Source: Gracilaria gracilis (lineage: Eukaryota; Rhodophyta; Florideophyceae; Gracilariales; Gracilariaceae). Taken from it: a DNA stretch of 64,000 bases. The position numbers and the translations under genes were made by a program. Position 1 is the stretch's first letter, and each line of letters opens with the position of its first letter. The stretch covers positions 372,001 to 436,000 of the forward strand of contig JARGSG010000017.1 of assembly GCA_030374805.1 (NCBI GenBank). The letters run 5' to 3'. This document shows positions 11,541 to 23,660 of this stretch, in pieces. The notes beneath the pieces were generated by a model, which made no database searches, was not told the origin of the DNA, and saw nothing but the letters and a program-made list of their open reading frames with translations.

Positions 11541-12215
11541 CGCAGATAAACATTACAGAAACAGGACTTCCTGCAACTTCTGTAGCTATGTGTCTCTGGC
11601 GTCTACGTCCTTCGCGACACAGCTTGGGAGGCACTTGTCAGACTGCAAATGTGTGCCGAAGAAAACAAAACATTGTTTACTTGAAGGAAAGCACTTCTTC
11701 GAGCACTATCAGAAATTTGGAAGCGTATTCAGTTGTTTTTGCGTATCGAAGACGCCAATGCTGCCGTTAAAACGAATCTAAATTCAGGTGGTAGACAGCT
11801 CTCGGCATATGGCTTCGAATGCAGACAATTATGAAAGCTTTGAGATTAAAGCCACTATTGATCTCTCGCACCGTCCCTCGCCATACGACAGAATAACAAA
11901 CTTCAACGACTTGTTGATATCCTTGACCGTTAATCATTTGTTTCCGCTTTCCATTTTGAGCCATATAAAAGGCAAAGTTCAACTCTACCAGCTTCTAACG
12001 CTAGCCGACCATTCGGTTGAGAAACACATTGCGCGTGTTGCTAAAATAAGTTTGGCAAACTTAGACGCATACTACAGTGCAATTCTGTATAGTATTGGGA
12101 GGTCCATATTGGCATCATTGCGGCTCTGTTGTGGTACATTGGTGTTTGACAGATGGACCGATGACAATTCTGACAGCTTTGTGAACGTTTTGCTCTCTGT
12201 GACTGGTGTCGACAG

Positions 12216-12630
12216 CCCAGTGGAAATCTGAGATACACATGTGATATGAGTTGGATATATTAGAAGCAGAATTTGTGAGGTTATGATACAATTCAGATAC
12301 GTTTTTAGTATATTGTTGAATTAGATATCATATTTGGGTGAGTCTCACGAAAGATCTTGATATGGATCTGATGTATTTAGGGTATAGTTTTGAGGGAGCT
12401 CTGATATGACAAATTTCAAAATATATCGCACTTTTATCGGAAATGTAGGAAATAGTACCAAAGATGTATCACATATATATCAGTTCTACTTCTGGAATAT
12501 ATCAAAAGTTATCGGAACTATATCCTTTCCAAATATCTTTCATATCTGTACGATAAAAGTTTCATTCTAATCCTACGTCCTGCAGAGATATCATAACAAT
12601 ATCCAACCTGTATCACAGATTTCCACTGGG
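12216..12630. mobile_element. MITE-1 inside the hAT gene
   Basis: The terminal inverted repeats start 'CCCAGTGGAAATCTG' at 12216 and, on the other strand, from 12630. Similarity extends about 30 bases inward, to 'GTTGGATAT'. A CAG triplet flanks both sides (12213-12215 and 12631-12633) as a likely 3-bp target duplication. The 415-bp interior is AT-rich, full of 'GATAT/ATATC' words, and noncoding. Confidence 0.75.
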
Positions 12631-13621
12631 CAGTATAAGGCAGACTTTTTTCTGAAATCTATTTACACTGGAGCGAAGAAGTGCGATGCTTCTTTCTATG
12701 CTAGTGTACTGACAAGTACCATGTCGGAAATTGGAAACATGAAGAGAATTTGTGGTGTAACTAGTGATAACACGAGTGTGTGTTAGCGCAAAGGAGAAGA
12801 TGGAGGAGATGTTTGATTAAATTACTCCATGGCAGGACCAGACACACATGGCTAACCTGTTGATGCAATATGTGGGTCCCTGGATTGTATTAAGAGGTCC
12901 TGGTCACAGTGTCTCAGATTTTCACTGACCTCAGAAACAGACCAAAGCTATATTTCCGTTTCAAAGAGAGGCTCAAAACACTGCTCTGCGAAACAGCGGA
13001 TATCGTGCGAGCGACAAAGAGCTTGACCAATACTCGTCTGCTGCCTCCCCGTACCGCTGTTTTACCGGTGAAGATGGCAACCACGAAGTTTGTCAGCTCC
13101 AAAGGAATGTTTCAAGCGTTTATAAGAGGACGGGAAGTATACAACAAGCTTAAGGCGTCTGATGAATTCGCTACTAATTTGTTTGGTGCTCGAAAAAGCC
13201 CGGAGGGCTTTGTTTGAATTGACATTGTGCGGCGAAACTCTGTATGGGACCTTTGATATATATCACACCCTGCTGGTTATCCGCCATTATTTGAGGTTCT
13301 TTGACGACGAGAGCTTCTATATTTATGAAGTTCTACCGGCTACGTTTTATCTGAATCGCAGTCTAGAACAGCTTCGTCTGACTCCCTTTTATACCGATCA
13401 GAGATGTAGTGATGTTCTAGAACTATATAAGGCTCGGCAGAAGGGTACTGGACGCAGACTGCCGCTTTTGACTTCGGTACACTATGTAGCGTATCCCTTA
13501 GATCTACGGAGTGCCAATGAGGATTTTTCGGGCTACCACAACCACATTTGTCAACACATGCGATCCTTTGTGCGTTTCAATGCCTTTCTGTCTCCGCAGC
13601 GCTTTCGAAGCGTGGGAGAAA

Positions 13622-13660
13622 AACATCGACAGGACCATCTCCAATGGTCCTGTCGATGTT
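13622..13660. repeat. Perfect 17-bp-arm palindrome
   Basis: Arms 'AACATCGACAGGACCAT' and its reverse complement flank a 5-base loop. It marks the point where hAT-like plus-strand coding gives way to unrelated minus-strand coding, so it may be an inverted duplication at a junction. Confidence 0.7.
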
Positions 13661-14810
13661 TCCATCGCAAACGTGCCAAGATCTAGCACAAAAGACACCG
13701 TTGTTGCTTTTGGTGCGGGCATCACAAAACGGGGACCTTTTATAAGAATATCCATGCGCATTGGAACAGACCGTTCAAGAATGGCTTTTTGAAATCCATT
13801 CTTAAGGATTCTAGACAATGTGCTGCAGACTTCGCAAGGAACTGCATTATAGAAGGCATCTTTTCTCTTGGGTGCCAGAACATTACAGATGAGATGAAAG
13901 CCCCCTGTACAACTTCGCGAAACGAAATTAATTCAATGAAAAGAGGATGCTCTGCTGGCTGAGGCGTTGAGGCGAAGGACAGAAGATAGCCGAAACGTTG
14001 ATTTCTGCGCAGAGCATCAAGAAGCTTCCTGGCTTCGCCGAGAAGAACGACGGATAAAGATAGAGTTGTGTCACGCATACGTGCGGGACTTGGTTATGTG
14101 CGGACGATGATGACATCAATAACTGAAGGGGTAGTAGATTGAGAACCGGATGATGCGAAGACGGTATTTGTTTCACGTTTTGAAGCGGTGAAGAGATTGT
14201 AAAATACTCGTCCAAAAGTCGCTCCCCCGTGAACGTTGAGAACTTGGGTTTGGCGATTTTGACGTTCAACAGTAGTAACACAAACAGAAAAAAATGGTTA
14301 TTTGAAACTTTGTATCTGCTTTACCCTCAACGTGTGTTGCTCACTCTGTGTACCGAAAAGCAAAGAACTATACCAAATCGAATAAGTAACCATTGAATGT
14401 GTAAGGTAAGTTACTAGATAATGAGGATTGGGAAAAGAAATTAAAAACGTTAACGAACTTAAGGGACAAAGTATGATTCATAAAATTTGCAAAGAGCTCC
14501 ATACCAGCTATGTGTGATGAGTGCTGGTGAAAAGGATCTTGTAAAATACATCGGGGTGCAGGAATTTGTATATAGCTTTTTAGTATTCCTTGTATATACG
14601 TCCTATACCCATTAAAGAGACCAAATCATTTTTAGAGTTCATGAGTCCATAAAGTTTTCCAGAACCAAAGCGTATGAAGTTGCGAAAAAGGAGGTAACGT
14701 TGGTACGCAACGTTGCGAAGTATTGTCGCTTCTTGGAATGAAAGGGTCCTGATACGCGGTAGGAAACGGGTAGACAGTGCACGTTTGTACTGGTCCAGCT
14801 TTTGACGCAA
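13661..14810 (-). pseudogene. Unrecognised minus-strand coding remnant
   Basis: Open minus-strand segments at 13740-14078 and 14580-14810 look protein-like rather than random. The first contains 'GEARKLLDALRRNQRFGYLL' and the second 'RYLLFRNFIRFGSGKLYG'. They are separated by stops and frame changes. The segment near 13.66-13.8 kb also reads 'FVMPAPKATTVSFVLDLG' in a third frame. I do not recognise the family. It could be the transposase of another element that ends at the palindrome, or chance open frames. Confidence 0.2.
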
Positions 14811-15220
14811 TTCCTCCCGCTGCTGTCTAATTCAAACTTCTTTATGAATACTCCAGTGAATAGAAGTACTCAGGGAGGTCATTGTTGATGACATGGTGGA
14901 AATACGAAAGACTATACTGTCTTGATCAACGTGGACTCCATTGTAGAGCTAACGTGAGACTCGCATTGACTGAACTTCAGTCACTGAAGCCCAACCTGAG
15001 ATGCTTTGAAGTTCAAGTTTAGGGCATAGTATCTAGTTGTGTCTATTCGACCGGAATTTTGACCTCATATGAGATCAACCCCGTCGGCCGTCAAAAAAAA
15101 AAAAATTGCATTTCGAGAATTCCAGACGGCATTTTCAAGTTTGAAATTTGAAAAGCGCCTCTACACTCAACCGAGCTGTAGTTTAAGTAGCAATAAAAAC
15201 TCCTAGAGCACTTTTAACTG

Positions 15221-15274
15221 TGGCTCAGCGGTTTCAAACCGTTTCAGAGCTAAATAATACCGAGTTCAAACCTC
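15221..15274 (+). other. tRNA-like pol III promoter boxes, possible SINE
   Basis: 'TGGCTCAGCGG' fits an A box and, about 41 bases on, 'GAGTTCAAACCTC' fits a B box. The tRNA arms do not fold convincingly, so this is at best a tRNA-derived SINE head. The rest of 14811-15565 holds an A13 run near 15.1 kb and no gene that I can see. Confidence 0.3.
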
Positions 15275-15565
15275 GCTTGAGTTTATTGAAAATCTAAAAC
15301 TCCGATTGGAGCTCGAGTACTTCTAGTTGTTAAACAAACTTCAGAACGTGTACACACGCCCACTTGAATAGCAGACATAATAAGGTGATATTTGCTAATG
15401 GGGTTGTTTCGACTTAAGTTAAGTTATATCTAGCAAGTTTAATAACGCAGATTGAAGTAGTAGGGGGCTAAAGGTATTTGCATTGTCTTTTAATTTATGA
15501 AAGATATGCTCATCTTAGTTTTAAAATCGAAAGGTGGCAAACTTTTGTACACTATTGTGGGTCAA

Positions 15566-15971
15566 CTAAAGCGTCACACCCTGAAAATTGTCTAAATGAA
15601 GAGCAAAACAATCTCTACCAGTACCATTGCGGCAAAAATAAACTTCTTTGTTCCTCCTTAAATGGCAGGCAGAACATATAAATTTAGACTTTGTATTTTT
15701 TCCGCATGAGTTGCAGCGACCTTGATACAGAGCTTCCGATATGCTTCCATCGTTTCTTTTCTTTTTTCCTGTCCGCATCAAAATGAATTCCAGTTCCAGC
15801 AGGTTTAGAATGGGAATCAGTGGGTTCAACTCTTTTCTTATTTCTCTCAATAAGACCTGTTTCATTCCAAGTGCTTTCGATCAGTTCCTCAGGTAAGTCA
15901 AAATAGAAACTGTGTGGGCTTTTCAATTGACGGCCACCATTGGATGCTTTGTAGAGGTTCCATACATCCAC
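15566..15971 (-). pseudogene. piggyBac transposase C-terminal remnant
   Basis: Two overlapping minus-strand frames are involved. One gives 'MDVWNLYKASNGGR', resembling the end of the piggyBac core ('NA..LY'). The other gives the Cys-rich tail 'CNSCGKNTKSKFICSACH' followed by 'CFALHL', matching the C-terminal zinc-binding domain ('C..C......C..C....C...CF..YH'). The catalytic core is missing. The E2 3' LTR lies directly upstream and probably displaced it. Confidence 0.45.
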
Positions 15972-16183
15972 GATACAGATAGCCAGAAGGGATCAACTGA
16001 CACGAAAAGACCATTCATTCACCTCGATTTTATTCTCAAACTTCAAATCATCTTGACGGGAACGATTATGTCTATCGATCATTTAACATTTTTCGTAGTA
16101 TTCCTAAAATACGTCAGGAATAGAAACCTCGAGTTCTATCTTTTTGGAAATGTTGACTTCCCTCCTCTATCTTTCTTTCCTTA

Positions 16184-17045
16184 TAGCAGTACCAGGATTA
16201 ACTGTTTCAGAAGTTGATACGAAGTACCTATAGAGCAAACCCAGACGGGAAAAACACACGAAGACGTTCGGTATCTTCCTCCCAGGTGGGGTAGCTGAGC
16301 AAACAGAGCCCCTCCCAGGATGGGTGCGTGAACCAGTTGTGAGACCGGGACCCAACGCCTCGACGAGCGAAGCGAGAATGGCAGGGAGCCGAGGAGTAAG
16401 AATTGGAGCGGTATACTGTGGGGTAGATCGATGACGTCATCCAAAGTGGATGATCCTCACGAGAGTGGTACCGTAGACCGCGGGATGTGGCACTAGGTAG
16501 GGCAAATGGGGCGAGGGCAAACAAGCGACACCGGTAATCGGGGTGAGCGACACCTGTTAAACAGCGACAAAAACAGTACAAAAACACTGGTAACACACGC
16601 ACTATTGGCGGCAAGTCGTGCTGTTGGCTTCATGAGGTGGATAACTAGTCCTACTCAAGGAGCCGACTCTCCGCAAGGAGGATATTGTGCACCAGGGGTT
16701 CCTGAGTCAGAGCCGAACACTCGCTTGTCCGTGTTTACTTGACCGGGACTGCCCGAGCTCACACAGCTAAGTAGTGGTGGTCGGCAGTCCTGCACAGTAG
16801 TGTAATAACTAAATAAATATATAGATAGAAATAATCTAATGTATCCCAAAAAGGGCGGCCTGCACACCTACACGTGTATTATCCTACTCACTGCCACGGC
16901 ACTCATAACCAATACCAATTGGGATCTTTTTACCATGAACTATGGGTTGAAAAACTAGTCATAATTCCATTCCCTGAGGTGTAGCTTCATCATATCTATA
17001 TGACTCGCATCCGCGGTGCGCTCCACGAGAACGCGTTGCACTTCA
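16184..17045 (-). repeat. E2 3' LTR
   Basis: It matches 26461-27332 almost throughout. The minus strand starts 'TGAAGTGCAACGCG' at 17045 and ends '...GGTACTGCTA' at 16184. The terminal CA seen in the 5' copy is TA here. It lies next to a polypurine tract. Confidence 0.75.
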
Positions 17046-17058
17046 TCTCCCCCTCGTT
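17046..17058 (-). promoter_or_regulatory. Polypurine tract of E2
   Basis: The minus-strand sequence 'CGAGGGGGAGA' ends exactly at the LTR start TGAAG. This is the expected plus-strand primer site for reverse transcription. It is absent outside the 5' LTR, which confirms the LTR boundary. Confidence 0.7.
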
Positions 17059-17248
17059 AGGGTGCAAGACTAACTCGCAAGAGGTTCGACGACGCACCAA
17101 GGATGTGAATAAAAGCCAATCCGCTTCGAGTGATGATGCATCTAGTGACTGTCTCCCACACACGTCCCAACTCTTGTATGCGGATGACAACCTCCTGCCT
17201 ATACCGCGCCATTCCTCAGCTTCTCAACCATTTTATACGCTTCCTGCG

Positions 17249-18293
17249 ATGAGCAATCCGAACAACTTCTGCCCAACTCCGCTGGGTGGATCCAAACAGC
17301 CCGCAAAGGGGTTCTTCTCTGGATTTCAGATTGCACCGTTGCTCACTTCGGGATCTCATCACGGCAACGCGCCGGCTTGGTTCTCCAACGCTCCGAACGT
17401 CATCTCTCAAGCGCCGATGGCGGTCAACCTTCCATCTTACGATGAACTGTTCAACGTGGATCCACGGGAACAATCTGCACGCTATCTCGGTGCGCCTTGG
17501 TTTCACCCCACGATGGTGCACAAAGATGGTCTCATCGAGCAGTACGCTGATGGCAGCAGTTTACTCCCGGGTGACCTCCATATCTGGGTTACTATGAGCT
17601 TCGACTGGTGTACAAGGGTAGCCGTGCCCGTCCACGTGGTGGATCATCAACTTGGCGAGAGCGGTGCCCAAGCGAAAACTGCGATGATCCGTCTCGCGTA
17701 CCAGCAGTTTTACAGAATGCCTTCGGAGCTTTTGGTTCCCCAGAAGCACCGTTTTGACGAGGCCTTCTATGGAACCCGAGGTGAGATCGGCTACGGCGAC
17801 CAACTCGCGGCGTTGGCTCCCTCCATCCCGGAGCGGGGTCCTGCAGCGGGGGTGAACCAAACTACCTCTGTTGGGTTAGACCGTTGCTTCGTGCTGAGTT
17901 CCGTCACCTCCATCGCTTTCAGCGGTCTAACTTCTAGCAAGTGATACGTCTCAAACGTCGCGCCAGATACCGATTTGGGTATATGATACCGTATCAGAAC
18001 GTGGAAGCCGAATTGCTTGGAGTGGTCTTTGTTATGGCAATAATCCTGGTGAGCGGTCTCCGGGACTTCGAACTCTGCATGTGGGCGACTATGTGTTCTA
18101 TGACTCTGTTGAAAGGAGATTCATCTCCGAAGTAGAGACCACAGCTCTCTGCGGGCGCGAACGAGCAGTTCTACCGGGACACTCGATGGAAGGCATCGTC
18201 ACAGATGGTTATTTCCAACCTTACGAGGGCCCAGACCCAATGGTTGTCGTGGTCCGATCCGATCATGTTGTTTTCCCACAAGGGAGTGTTTGA
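17249..18293 (+). pseudogene. Extra gene on the antisense strand of E2 (unknown protein)
   Basis: The frame is open from 17000, inside the LTR. The first ATG beyond the LTR is at 17249. The protein matches the minus-strand gene of E3. Examples are 'YLGAPWFHP' versus 'YSRAPCFHP', 'RLAYQQFYRMP' versus 'RIAYQRIYRAP', and 'RPLLRAEFR' identical in both. 'IRLKRRARYRFGYMIPYQN' corresponds to 'IRFERKARSRFGFLIPYQN'. A frame change near 17.8 kb, a TAG at about 17.93 kb and another frame change near 18.05 kb break it. Protein-like plus-strand frames continue to about 18.85 kb, with TGA and TAG codons. I recognise no domain, transmembrane segment or signal peptide. Confidence 0.6.
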
Positions 18294-18977
18294 TCGCACT
18301 GGGTACTCTCGTTTCTATACGGCGATGGTATTGCACGATCTTCGATCGGCGCAAATATTCCACCGGTTCGCCCGTGTCACTAGAAAGAGGTTATCGATAC
18401 CAACGAACTTGGTACTGGATATATTCATCTGGGTGATAGCTATGCCCGACGATACGGTCAATGACAGACTCCCTCGGGTGAATATCCGGCTTCGCGGTTC
18501 CTGCACTCGCCCGAACCACGGTGGTCCCTGACCGCGTTGCCGGTAGTGGTACCAGCGTGGGCTGTAGGTCTGACGCCAGGGGCGGAAGAGCCGAGCCTGT
18601 TTCAGCTGAGGGTTCAGGACTCCTATGCGAGGGTTATTCTTCACCAGGTTGATGGGTTCTGGACGCACGGGTGTTAGACAGACCTCGTCCTTTGCGCGAC
18701 GGATCGCGAAGGGGAGGCGGTTCTGTGGCGACGGCGGGCACCAGTTTTTATGACCTAGCTTGGCTGGTGGTGACAGCCATGCAGCGTTGCGACCTAGAGC
18801 TCCCACTGTGGGGTGGTGCACGGCGCGTGCCACGTGAAACGTTTTCGTTTGACTCTCATGCACGTGCAGAGTGGCCCGTCTCCGTTCTTGGGGCGTGACA
18901 CTGCTCCCTCACGGTTTACTGGCGGTGAGGTGTTTTTACTTCATAGTGTGTTGAACCTTCCTGACTAGGGATGTTCT

Positions 18978-21900
18978 CTACTCCAGGGTCTGCAGTGACT
19001 TCTTTCTCTTGCGCCTTTGTGGCGGTTGAGGTACACACGTCTTGGACGATATGCGACGGTGAAGCATTTGCTGAATCTCCCGAGCAATTATCCAAGTGTC
19101 CTGTGTCCATACTTTCTTTCGGAGGCGAGCTAAACAGCCTCCTTTCTGACTGTGTCGAGGGTGCCCTACGAGTGAGGTCAGTGGTTCTCTTCTATACTGG
19201 AGGTTGTTAAGCAGCACCTCTGCCGACACTTCCTTTACAGATGGGTCATTTCCAGCAAGCTGTGGTGGAGCCATGTCGGTACCTGGTGGGATAGTCTTGT
19301 TGACAAGAGTGCTGTCCTCCTCGGTCGGCTGGACATTATTCGTAGTATCATCGCACCATTGTGGAGCTGCAGACCCGGCAACAGGGATACTCATTCCAGA
19401 ACCGTCCTGGACGGATCCAGGTGGCTTTTACGCTTCAGGTAACCGTAAGGCACGAGCAGTAGATGAACTTCGCGACAACGGTGTGGTCTTCGCTATCAAG
19501 CGTTCCATTGCCTCCCTTTCATTAGTCGGAGCGACTTGGGGTGCTAATTTCACGCTCGATTGCGGTGCGGGAGCCGCTCGAAAGCGAGAGCGAATTAGGG
19601 TCAGAGAATCCGAAGAATTAGGTAGCTTCGATAGAATTGGTAGATCTGAGAGTTTGTGAGAGGTTTGCGCCACTCCCTTCGGATAGAAAGCTATGCTTTC
19701 ATTGAAAGTGTTGTTATTGACCATCTGGCGCTCGGGTGTTAGTAATAACTTCCGTACTCGAGTTGAGGCCTTGTACCACGCAATAACGAGAAAAGCGCGT
19801 GTGCGTATTGCCCGCTTCTAGTACTACTGTGTCTTCGGTCACTGAGATGACCTTGTAAAGACCATCCGCAATAGGCGAGAGTTTGCGGCGTTTCTCCATT
19901 TCAGGGTTGTAGTACTCCTTCCTTAAAAAGGCGAATTGTCCTTTCTCTATCAAGGGGAGCGGCCGACCGATTCGAGCATCAAAAGTCTGCTTGTAAGCGA
20001 GTTATGCCTTCTCCATCGCGGATTTCGCGACGGGAACCATTGTGGTGAGCCAATTCTTCCATTTAATGCAATGATCAACGGTAGACAGAAACTTATCCAG
20101 CTTCGGCTGAGGTTAAATTGCAACCGGTGGCGGTGGCCGTGAGACAACTAGTTGAAAGGGAGATAAACCAGTAACTCTGTGAGTCTGCCTGTTGTACGCG
20201 TAAGCTACCGTATCGGTATACAAATTTAATGTTCGGGAGTGATCAATCGTGTATTCACGCATCGCAAACAACAACGTTTGGTTAAACCGCTCCACTTGCC
20301 CTTTACATTGAGGGCGATACGTCGTTGTAGACAAGTGTTTCACATTTGCTATACTGCGGACTTCCTGGAAAACCCTTGCAACGAATTGCGGTCCGTCATC
20401 TGAGAGCAGAATAACCGGTGGACCGTAGAAGACAGCCAAGTGCCTAACAAAGGCTTCAGCGACGCTTCGTGCGGTAGTCTTCTTCAACAGAATCGTCCGG
20501 ACTAGTTTAGAAAAGCGGTCCATTATGAAGAGAAGGTATTTGTTTCTACGGGAAGTCCAGAGGACCTCAGCGAGAATATCGATAGCAACAAACTCGAGAG
20601 GGGCCCGTGCCGGGAACCGGGTTAACTTCTTTGCATGGCGTCGTAGTTTAACTCGTTCTCGAGCGCAATGGGTACAGGACTGCACCATTCCGTAGCAATT
20701 CAATGCCAATACGGGTCAGTAGGAGTCCCGGCGTAATGTATTCTACTGTCTCCTTCGCACCAGAATGAGTGGCCAATCTCGAAAAGTGAGAGAGGTATAG
20801 AACTCTCGATCGGAGGGATTGCGGAACCACAATCTTTGAAGAAAGCCGGATGGTCCTCACCAAGTACCATTAGTATTAAACCCCAAAAAAGATATCGGCC
20901 CCGCCATTTAACTGAGCGCTTATCTTCGTAAAAAACGGGTCTCCGTACTGTTCACGTATCATTTCCTTGGCAAGTGGTCGGTGCAAACAACCCGGGGTCC
21001 GGATCTTCACCGTCTGCTACGAGAATATCGTCACAGAAGTCGTCTGTAATGAGGTCGTAGTCCGAATCATCCTTGAGTTGGAAACAAGGGATATCTTCAT
21101 CATCGTCTTTGACGGGTATGGCTTTACTTTCCGTTCCAAAATGTGAAAGAGCGTCCGCCTGAGCGTTCGAACTTCCCTTCTTGTGGGAGAGTTCGTAGTC
21201 AAATTTGGAGAGCCGTAGTCTCCAACGCATAAAGCGGCCAGAAGGTTCCGTGGCGGACATTTACCAACGCAATGTGGAGTGGTCTGTAAAAACGTTGAAG
21301 TATACACCCGTGAGATATGTTCGAAGCGTGTGGAACTCCCGTACAATGGCGAAACATTCTTTCTCGGATACCGAGTATTTTCGTTCGTGAACTTTGAGTG
21401 ATCTGGACCAGTATCCAATGGGTTTTCGCTTCCCGTCGGGGGTTGTTTGAAAAACGCACACCCGATTTGGTAGTCACTAGAATCCGTGCCGAAGGTATAA
21501 GGGAACCCTTTCTTTGGAAACGATAGGATCGGTGCAGAGGTAACTGCCTCTCTAAGAGAGTCGAAAGCTTCTGCTTGCGCGGGAGCAAGGGGTACCAGTT
21601 TTGTTGGTTGTCCTTTCTTCAAAAGGTCGTTGAGAGGTCTCGAGATCTTCGCAAACCGCGGTATAAATCGTCGGTAGACGTGACATAGCCCTAAAGAAGA
21701 GCGAAGTTCGGTTTGAATTGTCGGGTGTTTGCCCTCTTTGAGCGACGTCATCCGCGCATCAGCGATAATTAAGCGCCCGGGACGAACGATGTGCCCAAGA
21801 TACTTAACCGAATCGGTGAAAAACTCACACTTCCTCAACTTCAGAGAGATTCCAACATCACGAAGCGTGGTCATGATCTCACGAACGTGATCCAGGTGGC

Positions 21901-23660
21901 AATTCAGATTACTGGAAAAGAAAAATGATATCTTCAAGATAGACGAGGGGACTCCGCCACTTGAATCATGCAAGAAAGATATCCAAAGCGCGCTGAAAAG
22001 TAAGCGGGGGCGTTTTTCAGTCCAAATGGCATACGCTTAAAGCGGTATAACCCTGAGTGGCGAGCGAAGGCTGTTGTATCACGGTCTTCCGGTCGAACGG
22101 GTACTAGCCAGTACCCTCAGTGCGTCTCCAACGTGGAGAACACCACGGCTTCGCCGAGAGAATCAATATAATCGTCCATACAGGGTATGGCATACACATA
22201 TTTTACGGTGACTGCGTTCAAGCGAGGGTAATCAATTCAAAAACCGCAGGAAACATCGGGTTTCGGAGCCAGTACCACTTAGGATGCCCAGGGCGATTGA
22301 GCTGGTTCAAGCATGCCTTCGCGGACCATTTTATCCACTTGGAATTGTTCTTCTTCCCTCGCTTTGGGGCCTGCTCTGTACGAGTGCTGAGCAACCGCTC
22401 TCGAATCAGGTAGAAACTCAATCTGGTGTTCCGTTGTTGTGATCTCTCCAAGAGATCCGTCCCACATTATGGTGAACTCACGCAACATTTCGTATAATTT
22501 CTGACGGCGAGACTCCGGCACGTGGCCGAGGTCTAACTCTTCCAACTCTTTTACAGGGTCGAGCTTTTTGTAACTGGTGTATGTGGCGTTCTTTTCCGAA
22601 TCGGTCGTGCATTCAACCTTTTTGGAGGGAGAGATGACTTCTTCCTTCACCTCCTTAGGTGACGATTTATTCCTTTCAATTGCAGGCTCAATAATTCCGA
22701 GTACTTTGGTGACGGACGCCTTTGTAAGGATTAATACCATAGGGTGTGGAAGCACAGTACCAACCACTTGGGTTTTCGCCAGGTAATGGGGGTCCTTGCC
22801 AAAGTTGGCTATTAGAGCACGAAAAGGGTGCCCTTCAGATATCTGGACGACCCCGTTTGCCAAAAGCAAGCTGATGCTTCTCTTATAAAGAGGTGAGTGG
22901 TTGTAAACCCCTTACAACAAGGGGTGCAGCTGTAATGTTTACCATCACTTGGGACTCTGGCAGGATTGCTACCGACCGTGCAACACGTAGCTTTGGCGAT
23001 TCCTTTGGAGGTCACCAATCTGGTAGGGGGCTGGGAGTGGCACCAATGTGGATGAGCAACGCCTAAGCGGTCGACGAACAATCGGTACAACTGAACCATT
23101 CTCCATTTTAACTTCACGCGAGCGCAGGCGTATGGCCTCGACAAATCGATCGCAGAAGTCGCATTCCAAAGTAAAGGGGGCAGCTAGCGTCTTATAGGCA
23201 ATGAACTAGAGCTGTACAACACAGTTTCCGATCCTCACGACGAGTGAAACCATACCTGCAGTCTTCAGAGGTTTATTGTTAACGTTGGATACGTCCATAA
23301 CGGGTCCATGAAGAACACGGGGACGCACTTCCGGCGGTAACAGCGATTCAACAATGAAATTTGGGCCAGCACCTGTATCTAGAATGGAACGATGACACAT
23401 CATATACTGTGTGGATAAGCCAAGGTCTGCGAAAACATTGTAGTTTCGCTTGGCCATTAACATGACTCGATCCTAGATCCGGTTATTTGTTTACCGTATC
23501 CATGGGCGACGCGACACATTAGTAGAGTCCACGTCTGGAGTGGTCAAGGATTTACTCGAAAAGGTTTGGACTGGAGAGCCAGGCTGTGACGCTTCGGAAG
23601 CCGATACCTCCGACTCGGGCGCCTCTCCGATGGAGACCCCCCCGCTCAGTTTCCTTTGGT
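18978..23660 (-). pseudogene. E2 pol: protease, RT, RNase H, integrase, C-terminal extension
   Basis: Protease: 'ILDTGAGPNF' near 23.38 kb, with a TAG at 23206. RT spans about 21.5-22.4 kb; its catalytic box reads YLED, not YLDD (near 21.94 kb), followed by a TAA. RNase H: 'FGTDSSDYQIGCAFF' and 'YSVSEKECFAIV' (21.3-21.5 kb). Integrase: zinc region near 20.65-20.85 kb, then 'FVAIDIL', 'LLSDDG' and 'GQVERFN' (20.2-20.6 kb), so D, D and E are present. The post-integrase block 'RKLSPIADGLYKVISV' is at about 19.85 kb. A Pro/Ser/Arg-rich extension reaches about 18.98 kb and no chromodomain is visible. Multiple frame changes make it inactive. Confidence 0.75.

Larger units (their letters stand above)
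11541..13686 (+). pseudogene. hAT-superfamily transposase remnant
   Basis: The N-terminal BED-type finger is 'CNFCSYVSLAS' followed by 'GRHLSDC' (near 11.57-11.64 kb). The next block, 'GTLVFDRWTDDNSDSF' (near 12.13-12.18 kb), is the DUF659-type 'DGWTD' region. After a MITE insertion comes 'FFLKSIYTGAKK' and 'GVTSDNTSVC' (12.64-12.78 kb). Then come 'LLPVK' and 'KFVSSKGMFQAFI', and finally 'LLTSVHYVAYPLDLR' (near 13.48 kb), which corresponds to the hAT 'LH.AA..LDP' motif. At least three frame changes and several stops occur (11779, 12783, near 13.19 kb). It is an old, dead copy. Confidence 0.6.

Noticed and set aside
15221..15274. A functional tRNA gene
   Set aside because: The boxes fit, but no cloverleaf with paired acceptor and anticodon arms can be drawn.
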